DNA from: Halicephalobus mephisto
Lineage: Eukaryota; Nematoda; Chromadorea; Rhabditida; Panagrolaimidae
NCBI GenBank assembly: GCA_009193035.1
Contig: SWDT01000001.1
Span: 2,480,001-2,544,000 of the forward strand
Direction of reading: 5' to 3'
Length of the DNA stretch: 64,000 nt
Shown here: positions 22,977 through 34,869 of the stretch, piece by piece
Layout: the number at the start of each line of letters is the position of its first letter
How positions within the stretch are numbered: position 1 is the first letter of the stretch
Made by a program: the position numbers and the translations under genes
Notes under the pieces: model-generated
Seen by the model: only the letters and a program-made list of their open reading frames with translations
Told to the model about the DNA's origin: nothing
The model's database searches: none

Positions 22977-25900
22977 ATGCCGTCACTCCCCGGAAATTCT
23001 GATTTTAATAAAAGTCTAGAAACGAAACCTAGAAGATATAAACGGGTGCATACCTTGGGGCCATCGACGAAGTTTAACCTCTCCGACGACCCTCGTATTT
23101 ACCGGTCTATCGGGCACAGGAGTATTCAACAAGCTTCCTTCAACAAGTCCGCGGCGAAGCAATGTAGACTCATCAGGGAGAGGAGGATAACTGCAGCTAT
23201 AAGTCTTCCGGATATCTTCTCCCAATGGTCAGATGACCTGAACTGCTTGGACGGTCTGACTGTAGCCAATTTGAAGAATGAAAACAATAAATCAGTCAGT
23301 ATCGGTTCAAGTTCAAATGACAGCAGAGTGACGTTGACATCCAGTAAACAAAGGCGTACGCCGTCCCCGAGGCCTCGAAAGGTGCGTTCAAACTCATTTC
23401 CGTCAACCGGCGTTGAGTAAAATTGTTATTAAAGTGTTTTGTCCAATTGATATCAAGAAATCGATAGTGATTCATTCTGCTTATTCATCGAAATGAATCT
23501 GTCTTGCCCTGAATATTCCCCTCTACTTTTTGTCCTTGCGCTGATTTTAGTATTTCAAAAGACAGCAATAAGAGGTCAATAGCGGCGACCCGTGAGAAAA
23601 TCAAAACCTCATTCGTTTTGATCATCGATTGCGAGGATCAAGAATGCTAAGAAGGGACGACTTCCTGACACCAGGTTGTTCCTTATCTGGTCCATCCCTC
23701 ACTATGAGAGAAAACATGAGTCCGTGTTTGATTACAGTTTCAACACTGTTAGTGCTTCTCCTTTTCTAGCGAAAAACGTAACTAAGCCCTCGATGTTCTT
23801 TTTACTGTCGTTTTTCGGAGAAATTCCATTTGAAATTCATCTTGGTGCTTAATATGCTAATCAAGCAGGATTTCTAAGTTGATTTTTATTAGGCCTCCTT
23901 TTTTATCCCCTTGAATAACTCTTTCTAGCTTTGGTGTTGTTCAGATCAGAATGAATCATTATTGCTTTCAACTTTAATTTAGTAAAGCTTATTTCATAAT
24001 TTGACTTTTTAGAAAGCGTCAGGCGGACACGATACGTTATCGAAAATCACGAATAATTTCTTCACCAAGGTGTTATTGAATGAGTTTTTTCTTTATCTTT
24101 ATGTTCATTTTCAGCATACCAGTAATTCTATCATCTCTCAATTTTTCGCAGCAAACAAGATCATGAAATCTAGAATAGCCGAGAAATCGGCCACCATGAC
24201 GATGGGCAAGTCGAAGAAGAAAAGAACTAGTATCTTTGCTTTCTTTTCAAGAGTAGGTATTTTCTTTCATTTCCAGGGAAATTATTGATTTCAGAAGAAG
24301 AAAGCTGAGGGACAATCAACTCTAGATGACCAAATACCGTCATCGCATCTAGTTGAGCCTAAGGATGAATCAATGCGTACCCCAGAAAGCCGAAAGTCCA
24401 CTGTTGGAACTTCTCATTCAGCAGTCGTTTCGAGAAAGAAATTCCCAGCCCCGGCCCCTCCCGTCGATGAAGCGAACAAGGAGAATTTTTCGGGGGTAAT
24501 CGGTCGGAAGCGTTCTAGTGCCACCTCCAGCATCTCGAAGTTCTCCAGACAAGAAAGTCACCGGTCGAGCCGAAACGCTTCCCTCAGACGAAGACGAGCC
24601 AACGTTAAATGTAAACATTGCTCAGGATTGAAGATAATACAGACAGTTTCAGCGAAAGAAAACACCAAGAACGAGGAACAGAAAACGGATTCCTCTTCGA
24701 TCAAAGAAGGCAGTGAAACAAAAATTTTGAATAATGATGGCAATATAAGTCAGTCTCCAATTGAAGGAATTTCGGTCGAAACCACTTCAAAGCAGACCAA
24801 AGATTCAGCCGAGGAAAGCGACATAACGACGGACATGATTTTTGCTTCCACTGAGAGATCGTCACCCACGGAAGATAAAAGTATGTTTACTGTCTTCTTT
24901 TTTATTAATTACCTTTGTGGACCAGCCGCTTTGATCCTTTTATTCTCAGGTTGACTGTCGGTGTGAAACTCTTGTTTGCCTTTCATGCCGGGTCGGAGCA
25001 AGTGGGGTGCGCGAAGCAATTCAATATTCTTTAGGCTGAAATTTCCTAATTGACTGCCCATCTCACTAAAACACCCTCAACAGCTGCTTCGCTTGACTTG
25101 GTTGATAAGATATTCCTGACACTGTACTCAAAATCGATAGTCATTGCTCTTCCTTGGCTCTATTCTGTTGACAGAATTTTTTCAGTCGAGAAAAGCAGTG
25201 TTGAAACGTTAAGGTTTCTCAAATAGCTCGTCCTGTAATATTTTGAACCAAACATTCCTTTGTTCTTGACTTTTCTCTCTACCAAGCCCAGGGTATTAAG
25301 ATCCGTAACTAGTTCTGCTTTCTGACTAACTCCGTGTTTATTTTTTTGCTTCTATTCCTTGGATGCAAATAAAAATCGGTGTTCTATGCGATTCCACGTG
25401 CCCCGTCTTCTTTTATTTCCGACTCTATCGCATTTTGCTATTCCGGAAGTTTCTAAATATAATATTTTAGAGGAGAAACGAGAAGACCTTTCTCCGGAAT
25501 CCGAAGAGGTACCTCCAGTGGTTCCTTCCACATCCCCTCCCGCCTCAGCTTCGGTGACGACTAACTACTCCTTCACGCCGGTAAAGAGCTCTTCTGAGAC
25601 CCCAACTGTAAAGCGGTTATCAAATTTCGGACTGAATCCGGCCAAGTTTGTTTTCTTTCTGTTATCTCTCTGATTCGTCTTTTCAGATTGCCGCCAATTC
25701 CCGTCTCTGCTTTCGAAGACGTAACTGATACACCATCGGAAACTAGCAGCAATTGTACAATGCCTGTTCAGACCCCATCTACGGATTTGAAGACGAAACT
25801 TCAACTAGAACATAAGAAACTACTAGAACTTTTCGATGAATGGGAAAGTCTCCGACGGCCGTTGTTGAATCATCCGAGGTTCGAAAAACTTCCAGACCAC

Positions 25901-27323
25901 CTCAGGAAGTCTATAGACACAGTGATGATGAAGCAGGAGGCTCTTCTGAAGCAGCATTCCTTAGTGAATGCTCTTTATCAACAACTACTAGCTCCAATCA
26001 CGCTGACAACTACATCTTCTAATTCTACAATCAAAGCAAGACATATCCCGACGAAACACATAATTGGAACGGAGAAGGCCACTTCCACCCCCGTCAGAAG
26101 CCCGTTGCCTCCAATGTTCAGGTCCCGATCGACTGTCGACATCAATGGGGACAACAACAACATCAAGACGGAGCCGCAGAGGAACGATATTCCGATAGGA
26201 AGTTATTCCCCAAGGATATCTCAAACAAAGAGACACAGTCTCGAAAATGCCTTTAATAATAGACCAAAATTGGGGAATGGAGTCCATATGAACAACAACG
26301 CCAACGATCAACCAGACCAAAAGACGAGAAAGTACTTTATTCAACCAGATACCAAGTATCCTGTTGTTAGAAACATTCCTATTCTTCCCGCCTCCCCGAA
26401 GTTGTCGGAATCGACGAAGGACAGTGGTTTCTTCAAGGATTCCATTCCTGAGAAGGAAGTCAGAACCAGGCCAACGGAGAACGTGAAAGAATACAACATT
26501 CCCATTAGAACTGTAGAACTCGAATCTAGTCAGTCTAATATTAATGGCAATGGATATCGTAATGCTGGTATTATTAGAGACTCTGCTCAACGACCAAGTG
26601 GCATGACAACTACTCTTGCCAATAATGCAAAATGCAGTAACCCTATTACCTCCAAAGAAAGTCCCAATTCGCGGTTCGGCTCGACGACCAGCTCCAGCAC
26701 CGATTCTTTGAATAATGGATATTTCTACTCAAACGGAGTCAGGAAGAACACGACTCCATTGAGCCCCCAGTTGACAAAGAAGCAAATTACTGTAGATAGA
26801 ATGGACAACCGACCAAATCCGACGAAATTTGCGAACGAAAACAGCTCGCCAGTTCAGAAGGAAGTCAAATACAAAGCCCCTACTGAGAAGCCAGTGAATA
26901 GGACGACGAACAACAATAAACAAAAGCTAGACCAAAATTTGGTGAATATCATCTCTTCTTTCCCTGCAGTAACCCTGAGGAAGGTGCCGAAACCAATCGA
27001 AAAGTCATTCAATGTCGGGCGAGTTCTAGAAGATGTAAGTTAGTATTTCGAGAATTAAGAGCAAATTAACATTGCAGAATGAAGTCCCCTCCGGTGAACG
27101 AGTTCATCCCGACGTCAGACCACCTGTCACCAACTCGGCACCGCATCCACCACCTCCGCCTCCTCTTCTCTCTTCGAATAAGCCCAGCAACCCTCCTCCT
27201 CCTCCAAATCTCAAGTCTCAGAAGCAAGTCCCAGCTGATCATGACACCCTCAGAGGGGATATGCTGGCTGAGATCCGTAAAGCAGGAGGAATTCAGTTTC
27301 TTCGTTCGAAACCCCGACAATAG
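22977..27323 (+). CDS. Proline-rich protein with C-terminal WH2 actin-binding motif
   Basis: Exons 22977-23381, 24013-24069, 24115-24252, 24295-24880, 25471-25645, 25687-27034 and 27078-27323 keep phase and give about 984 residues. Most of the protein is disordered, Ser/Thr/Asn-rich, with basic patches (KKKRTSIFAFFSRKKK across the 24252/24295 junction). One predicted helical segment lies near 25790-25990 (LEHKKLLELFDEWESLRRPL). The C-terminus has a polyproline run and then RGDMLAEIRKAGGIQFLR, a good WH2 motif, so G-actin binding is likely. The layout recalls WIP/Cobl/espin-type actin regulators but with the WH2 at the end; no orthologue named. The first exon could alternatively terminate by read-through at 23420 as a separate 147-residue protein. 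The ATG follows an acceptor-like CATTTTAG. Confidence 0.7.
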
Positions 27324-27851
27324 TCAACTCCTGTCTCCCAAGAGGAAACAGTCAATTTGATTATCACCGTTGTACAATAACTTAGTCGACGCAATACCTA
27401 CATATTTTTAAATATAAAACATCTTAAATCCAAACTTTGGATTAAGTGGTATTTGAATGGTATAACTTTAATTTTTTTCCTGATAAAATTGCTGAATAAT
27501 TATTCGAAAGGATAAAAACAAGTTCTTTAATGTCTGAAATCACTGGTCGCTTTCAAAAAACACGTATCTCAAGTTATCAGTTGGGCATTATTTAGAACTG
27601 CACTTCAATATGTAAATCCAATCAATCTCAAAAACCACGTTTTTTTGAATATTTGTAAAATGAGAAAATAATAACGGTACAAACATCAGTGGAAACACAC
27701 CCGCTTAGGCATATCGGAACCGTATTAAAGGAAACGGATGCTTCAACAGACAGAAATAATCTGTCCAGTCGAAACATGGACATACCAAGTCAGAAATTTG
27801 GGAAAATTATATAGCAAGTTCAACCCGACAACAATTGAACCTCGATGTTCC
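27324..27851. other. Convergent 3' spacer, WH2 gene / tlk-1
   Basis: About 530 bp, AT-rich, between two converging genes. It holds both 3' UTRs. No other signal seen. Confidence 0.4.
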
Positions 27852-30237
27852 TCAATGTTCTAGATCGTCACGAGCTCCCCGAGCAGATGGGGATGCTGGC
27901 TGCATAATTCGACGGTTAAATGGCTTGACGTATTCATGTCTAGCGAGTTCCAGGACATCAGCACGATTGGCAGGCTCATATTGGAGACACTTCCTTATAA
28001 AATCCTGAGCCAGCTGAGACACGGTGGGTTTTGCTGGGAAATGAACTACAGTTGCCTTGAGAATTGTTCCTTCGTTCAAAATACGCTGTTGAGTTTGTTC
28101 ATGTCCAAAAGGCTGAAAAGGATTACCTCAATAACCAACGATACTTCATAAGCACTTACTCGTTTACCATATATACACTGATAACAAATAACGCCAACAC
28201 TCCAGACATCAACTTTGCTGCTAATTCTCGGAGCACCACCTGGACCTTCTTTGAACGTCTCTGGAGGTAAATACCAGTAAGTTCCAGCTCCTTGGGATGT
28301 CAATTCGATGTCATCATTGCCTTCAGTCTCAATAGTCTTTGAAAGACCAAAGTCAGTAATCTTGATTTCGAAACGATGGCAACCAGATTGAAGGAGAATA
28401 TTAGCGGGTTTTAAGTCGTAATGAATAATAGGAGCTTTCAGTTCATTCAGATATCGTAGAGCATCTACAACTTGCCCGATAACGAGACGAGTTTCCTTTT
28501 CTGGCATAGAACGATGTTGTTTCAAATAGAAATCCAAGTCATTGCCATCGCAATATTCTAACACCGTGCAGAAGGAATCAGTGTCAATCGTAAAGATCTC
28601 GTACATCTTCACAATGTTAGGATGATCTAGATTCTTATGAATATCTTTTTCTCGCATTGCATGCCTGACATAATTGGCTTTTTTCCCTTCTTTCCAATCT
28701 TTATGGACATGGTGAATCTTACAAGCCGTTTGACGACATTCCTCAAGATCAAAAGCTCGCCAAACTTCGCTAAAATGGAAACGACTGATAACAGTTTAAA
28801 AACAAGAAAACAAACCTAAAGCCGCCTTTCCCAATCAAAGAGATAGGCAAATACTTGTTGTTCAATAACTTATAATCCTTGAATCTACTTGATTCTTCGT
28901 AGGAAACCCGTTTTAATTCACGAATGTGTAAATGCCTCTCACGTTCAAGCTTTTCTCGCTCAGCAGCAATATCATTATCCTCTTTCTTGATGTGTTCCTG
29001 AAAAATGACCATCAGGAAAGCCCAAAAATGAATCAACCAACTTTTCTCATTCGAAGGATTTCTTCTCTGCGATCCAATAAGTCCTGGTTCATAGAATGAG
29101 GTAGTTCAGGTTTTACAAATACGTCATCTTTAATTTCTGTCGATCTGAAATATTCTATAAATTACAGTCCTCAATACAGAAACTCACTTTTTTGTTTCTT
29201 TCGCACCACGTTTCTTCTTCAAGTTCGCAGTTTCTTGCGTAATTTCTTCCTTAAGAATATCCAAGTCTCGTTTCCGTTGATTCAGAGCTTCTATCGCAAT
29301 GCCATCGACCCAAGAATCACTAAAGTGGTTCATGCCATCTCGCATTGATCGGAATGTGCCAATTCTAATATTATTCCTCATCATTGTTTCCCTAGCATCT
29401 GCTCTCTCTCGATTCGTATGTTCTACTAATAGTGTTCTCAAAAACTCCCTGTTGGTCATTAGCGAAGTCTTGGCACGGTCAAATTCCTTGTTCAATTCAT
29501 TTAACCTCCACTTCAAAGTATTGTTCTCTTCAATATACTTGTTTTTCAGTGCATCTGCTTGAGCAATAGCGTCGAAATTGATCGGTTCCGTTTGTGCTTC
29601 CACATCTCTAGAGTGAGAATGACTCCTTGGTGGCGACAGATTGGAATCACTCGAACAAGCATTGTTTAATGGCAAGAAGACTCCAGAAGTTTGGGGTGAG
29701 GGGGAATGAGGGGGAATATCGTTACTGGATGAGTCTCCATTGAGGAACGGCCTCTTTGGACTAACGTATGCATTCAACTGAAATAATCCAGTTCCATATA
29801 TGGAAAACGAGGGAAATAAACTCACAGCTTCTTTAATATTAGCACTCTTTACTTTCCGTTTCCTCTTCGCACGAGTTGGAGTATCAGCGGTAATTGGTGA
29901 AGGTTTTTCGACCACCGGAGGACGATTGGTAGGAGTTCGAGGACGAGAGTCATGGGCATTTCCAGAATCGAATAGGGCAGCCTCATTTGACGTCTGTTCA
30001 GCAAAATTTAACGTCTCTGGTCGGATTTGCTCATTCGGCATTATAAAGTCTGTTTTCTCAATAACTTTGTCATCGTCAACTGCTGGGTTGGACTTCTAAA
30101 AAATCAATAATGAGTTGAAGAAAATCGATAAAAAAACAAATTTTGGCAATGTTTACCTCTCGTGGAAAGGTTCCGATAGAATGAGGACCCGTGTTGAATA
30201 GGTCCTTTTCTAAATGTTGGAAAACCTTGGAGTTCAT
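27852..30237 (-). CDS. tlk-1: Tousled-like serine/threonine kinase
   Basis: Exons 30237-30157, 30095-29826, 29777-29188, 29144-29042, 28997-28816, 28769-28160 and 28112-27852 give 698 residues. A disordered N-terminus with basic patch RAKRKRKVK is followed by coiled coil and then the kinase domain from about residue 395. Motifs: [14 protein letters not shown], catalytic loop [10 protein letters not shown] (HYD instead of HRD is typical of TLKs), DFGLSK, and LPPE in place of APE. TLK phosphorylates the histone chaperone ASF1 and acts in replication-coupled chromatin assembly and transcription. All introns are 43-61 nt. The first exon is short; the ATG at 30237 is in phase with the body. The 48-nt intron 29778-29825 is stop-free and in frame. 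Confidence 0.95.
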
Positions 30238-31797
30238 CAACAAATCGATGACAAAAAAATTACAAGCCTATTTTGAGCGCGCTACGAGTGGAATGGCTGT
30301 GATGTTCAAGCGACAAACCCGCCCGTACGGTAAAATAGGGCAAGCCGGACGCCAAACACTTGCTTCCCGTTGGAGTGGACAACCACGCCTCCATTTCTAT
30401 GTGCGTCCACGAGGACCGACTCTCACTACTTTTTTATTCTCGTTCAAAGGCTTCACAAAACTGGCAATGTGGCCTTGTCCCTGGAGTTAACTTTCAACAA
30501 GGCATTCTCAAAGAAAAATTGATTTCAAATAGCATGTACCTATTTTGTGTAATTAATTTCGTTTCCACTCCGAGAGTTGTTTTCAGTGATATCAGATGTT
30601 ATATCGATTTTCATATAAAGTAAACATACCTGCATCAGTTTGTAAGAAATATATCGACTTCTGCTCTGAGAAGAGCAGCTCTGCGAAGAGCAGAAGGGTA
30701 AGATGGAACCACGAGACGGATCCAGTTGTGCAGCTAAACGGATGAACTATGCCAAAGATAAGGCTGGAAACGAATCATAAGCAAGGGAAAACGATAAGCA
30801 AAAAACACGCGTCGACTCGCGCTGACAAAAAGTGGCAAATTTGGTTTTCTTTTTTGGAACCGTGGTTGCTGGGAAAATTTCTAGTCAAAACGAAATAATG
30901 GGAATCCTAGAGTATCATCCTTAAAAAATATATGGACAAGGCCGTAAGGAAGTCACGTCTCACATAGAGTAATGTTCTGTGAAATGGCGCAACAAATTTA
31001 TCGATCACGAACACAGGAAAGCAAATGAATTGTCGGGGAGAGTCGACGCCTCTGCAAGACCGATTTATCGATTTCAAACCTGCGGCGGCTGTCACAAATC
31101 AATCCAGGGAGGCAAATTACGGTTTGAATAAAATTTTGCGCATCGTTCGGTCACGTGGTGTACGTCTTTCGGTAATTGGGGACTTGAATGGAACAACAAC
31201 GGTCAAGAGATTTACAAAACACTAGAGGCGAACGGAGTTAACGTTCATCTTTTGCAGTGACTTTCTCCTTTGACCTTATATCGATTATTCAGATTGTGCA
31301 GTCAACAACGGTAGAGAGGAAGTGACACTGATACTCTGGTGGTGGTGACTCCGCCTTATGTCGGAAACTGCCTCGGAATTTGTAAAATCGAATTTTTGTT
31401 CTTCATTGATTTGCAGATAACTTGCAAAAGATAATCTCTTACGAGATAGCATCACAGACCCTTTTTATAGCAGCGAGAATTAGAGATAGTTCCCTTAGAA
31501 ACGTCGTCTAATATCAATTAGGAGTTAGGACTTAAAAATACGAGCTAGAGAACAATGTAACCTGTTTCTCATAGCCATGAATGGTGTGGTTCAGAAACGG
31601 AATTTTTAAGTGGGCATGCGCAAAAGAACGAACAACGTGGGTGGTCTTTTCCCCCACTTTTGAGTCTAATCTGATTGTGGACCAACCTTAAAACCTCTGG
31701 GTTATTTATGGATAGAGGAAAACCATGTCAGAGTACTCAAAGACAATTAAACAGCAGTAACAAACTTATCAAAACAATTAAAATGAAAAACCTACAA
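30238..31797. other. Gene-free interval upstream of tlk-1
   Basis: About 1.5 kb. It should hold the tlk-1 promoter on its left side. GC-richer patches at 30290-30490 and 31020-31250 have chance open frames on both strands but no motifs. A CACGTG E-box lies near 31154. A small hairpin cluster is listed separately. Confidence 0.4.
30661..30694. repeat. Short hairpin cluster (AGAGCAG repeats)
   Basis: CTGCTCT-GAGA-AGAGCAG forms a 7-bp stem with a 4-base loop at 30661-30678, followed directly by CTCT-GCGA-AGAG and another AGAGCAG copy shortly after. Function unknown. Confidence 0.5.
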
Positions 31798-32315
31798 TTA
31801 AAACGGCCACCAACTAAAATAACTTGTAAAGTAAAACCTCATTAAGGAATTCAATACCATACAGTAAATTACCAGCAACCCGACACTACAGATCTCCTTG
31901 AAAATGGATATAAGATTGGATCTCTTTGTTCGGATCTTCGGATACTCGGGAATTGGATCAGGATCGATGAAGGAAGGTTCAAGAGCATCATCTATGTCAA
32001 GAAAGTCGTCGTCGCTTTGAACTTCCTGAAAAAAGTCAAATTTTGAGCTGAATAATTCATTCAACTTACGATCGTCTTCTGTCTTCTTGTGTAGGGTTTC
32101 CGATACGGCGGTGGAAGACCGAGATGCTTGCAAACGAACTTTTTGGACCTGTAAGGCATGTCCCAGAAGTACTCCTTCAACCTAGGACTCCGCTCCATTG
32201 CTTCTTCTAAAGTACGGGCAGGTGGTAATGATTCATCTGGTTCATATAAGAACGTAACCAAACTTTGACTGCCCGGAGTAACCTCATATTTCTTCCGACC
32301 TTTCCTGGGGTGCAT
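31798..32315 (-). CDS. Small basic protein with C-terminal hydrophobic segment
   Basis: Exons 32315-32070 and 32025-31798 (44-nt intron, phase 0) give 157 residues. The start is ATG directly after an acceptor-like TTCTTCAG, as expected for trans-splicing or a 5' UTR intron. The N-terminal half is basic and contains RLKEYFWDMPYRSKKFVCKHLGLPPPY; the middle is acidic (QSDDDFLDIDD). Near the C-terminus a hydrophobic stretch (ICSVGLLVIYCMVLN) suggests a single membrane anchor close to the end, followed by aromatic residues. Family not recognised. It lies next to the foldback repeat but its sequence is not part of it. Confidence 0.6.
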
Positions 32316-33580
32316 CTGAAGAACATAAATTTCAACAGTAAAGGAAACGTGAGTAAAACAAAGGAGGAACAAAGAAGAAATCCGTAGGCCAGATAGATCT
32401 TTCTAAAAGACAGATGTCTTCACGAATTGACAAAGGAATAAAAGTGATTTTCACTAAGAATCGAATAAATCGAAAACCCTGGGGCACTGGAATTAAGAAG
32501 TTGTTCGGATTGAACTGAAGTTTTGTACAAGGGGTGCTGACGATGAGTAATGACAGAAATCAAAATCCGTTTCTCGATTCGTCCATTGGCACGTATCCTA
32601 TGGGTTTCATATAGGAGTTTTGCAGAAAAATGTATCATTAGCCTGATTTTCGTAGGTAGTTTATATAATATTACCTATTAGCATGCAAATTGGGAACTTG
32701 GTCAAAACAGAAAGAGATATGTATACGCCAAGTTTGGAGAAGGATGTGATTTCACATTTTTCGTTAGGTGTTCCACAAAGGTTTAAAAAAGTTATGTTTA
32801 TAGTCGCGTACAAGAGGGTCTGTGAGAGATTTTAGGATGTGGACGAAATTTGAGTTGGACGGGTTTTGAAAATTGAAAGCTACAAAAATTCTAAAAGATG
32901 AGTTGTATTAAACATTGGAAAATTTTATATAAAGAAAAAATTTCAAATAAAAAACCAAAAAATCACGCGAAAATAACAAAAAAACGAAGACAATTACTCA
33001 ACAATTGGTAAATTCCAAGCCAAATATATTGTAATTCAAAAAGTCATTTTACGGTAGGTTTTCGTGAGTCCTAGAGCGACATTCAACGTGCGCAATTTCC
33101 TTTCATTTGAATTTACTTTCCAATCGTGTTTTCCTTCCAATGATTTACAAACCTCAATTTTAAATGAAAACTGTGTGCATGGAATTTCATTGCAAGAACC
33201 GTAGGAACGATCTACAAAATGACTTTTTAAATTTTGGAATGCTTGATTTAAAACTACCTTGCGTTGCAGTAAATTGTTCGTTTTTTATTACTTGTACGCA
33301 GTTTTTTTATTTTTTCAGTTTGGAATTTTTTCTTCATATAAAAATTCCGAGTATTTAATACAATGTACTTTTAAAAATTCTTCTATCTTTCAATTTTGAA
33401 AAGTTGTCTACCTTGGATTTCACTGAAATCTACCCTCAAATATCCCTTAGACCTCTTTGAACACGATTATAAACATAAATTTTTCAAATCTACGTGGAGA
33501 TATGCCGAGAAATAAACAACAAAACCACACCCTATCCTAAGTTGGTGCGTGTATATCTGTTTGTTTTTAACACATTCACG

Positions 33581-33649
33581 ACCGCGTGCATGACCGGTCA
33601 TGCACGCAGTGACTGCCATTTCGGACCGCGTGCATGACCCGTCATGCAC
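33581..33649. repeat. Left subterminal palindromic repeats of piggyBac (two copies)
   Basis: ACCGCGTGCATGACC followed by GGTCATGCACGC at 33581-33605, and again GGACCGCGTGCATGACC with CGTCATGCAC at 33623-33649. Each is a near-perfect palindrome around CATGACC/GGTCATG. A third copy is at the other end (34843-34869). Likely transposase-binding sites, by analogy with subterminal repeats in other piggyBac elements. Confidence 0.75.
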
Positions 33650-33806
33650 TGATTTTAAAAATGTATTTTTGCGCTAAAATGTTAAAAATAATAATTTTTT
33701 TTGCTTAAATACATTATTTAGTATCTAAAGATTCTATGATCGAAGTGGGCAGAGCAGAATGTATATTTAAAATTTTTTATTAGAAATTTAAATTATAATA
33801 CAAAAG

Positions 33807-34408
33807 TCAACATTTTTTGTGTTCAGTTTGAAAACAATTCAAGCAAAAATGGACCTTACACCTATCACATCTCGTGTTAACTTGCTTGGATCGATTTCTG
33901 GCAACAACTACTCCGAATTTTTTAGATAAATTTCTATAGCAAGCTGCGCATCGTCTATTTGTAATTCGTTTCATTCTTTGAACTTCTTCAAATTTATGTT
34001 TTATTGTGCGTGTTGAAGTTGTTCGTACCCAATAAGGATCTTTTGATTCTCCATAGCGATTGGTCTCTTCTACAATGAGATCCATCAATTCATCGTCGAC
34101 AAATAATTGATAAAAATCAATAGGGTCTTTACAATTGTTAATTAGTTCAAGATTTAATCCAGAATTATCTCCGAACAACCACCATCATTTTTCTGGATAT
34201 CATCCTCCCAATTATCTTCAGCTTCAATACTATCACATTTCTCATCACTTTCCTCATCCTCGTCATCTTCAACAGGAACTACTAAGGTCTGATAATCCTC
34301 AGTCTCATTAACTTGCTGTTCATCTTCACCTTCACCCTCTTCACTCTCGAGCAAGAGTTGATCAAAATTATCTTCCAGGTCCTTGTCATTCATTGAATAA
34401 GAACTCAT
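33807..34408 (-). pseudogene. piggyBac transposase remnant, catalytic core deleted
   Basis: Two overlapping frames. The first (34408-34154) encodes an acidic Glu/Asp-rich N-terminus. The second (34178-33807) continues with DPIDFYQLFVDDELMDLIVEE, the conserved start of the piggyBac DDE domain, and then jumps directly to the C-terminal cysteine-rich zinc-binding domain (RRCAACYRNLSKK, TRCDRCKVHFCLNCF). The several-hundred-residue catalytic region with the DDD triad is absent. The frame changes near 34165-34178, by a frameshift or an unrecognised intron. The product cannot be an active transposase. If translated it would pair the N-terminal region with a DNA-end-binding domain. Confidence 0.85.
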
Positions 34409-34842
34409 TTTATGAAAACCACTCAGAATCACCAAACTATGTTATTAAATTGTAATTCTGAGTGGATGACAGTAGATTATGAAAGAATAATAGGAAATTT
34501 CTTTAGCGAACACACAGTAGAAAAACATTAAACAGCAAAAGTGCTGGATTGCTGATTAACCAAAATATTTCAATTTTTCATGTTTTTATATTGTCTTTAT
34601 AGCGAAGCTAGAAGTTTACAGATATTCTGGGCCTAATTGCTTACCTGATATTCGGGGATATTTTCAAAGGCAGAAATAATATTTTTCCAAAGCATAAGCA
34701 TGATCCAATGCACACCAAAAATCCCTTTTCAATAACTGAATAACAAATAAAGTATGAATAAATACACAATTTTTTCAAAAAGTACCAAATTTATCATTTG
34801 ATAAAAAAATTTTGCCAAATTGAGCAAAAAGACTACCGTGTG

Positions 34843-34869
34843 GGACCGCGTGCATGACGGGTCATGCCA
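34843..34869. repeat. Right subterminal palindromic repeat of piggyBac
   Basis: GGACCGCGTGCATGACGGGTCATGCC, the third copy of the palindrome found twice at the left end, about 70 bp inside the right terminal repeat. Confidence 0.75.

Noticed and set aside
30191..30490. 99-codon plus-strand open frame upstream of tlk-1.
   Set aside because: It overlaps the first tlk-1 exon on the other strand and has no domain character.
32420..32638. 72-codon minus-strand frame taken first as a gene.
   Set aside because: It falls within the left arm of the foldback repeat, and the equivalent region of the other copies does not keep the frame.
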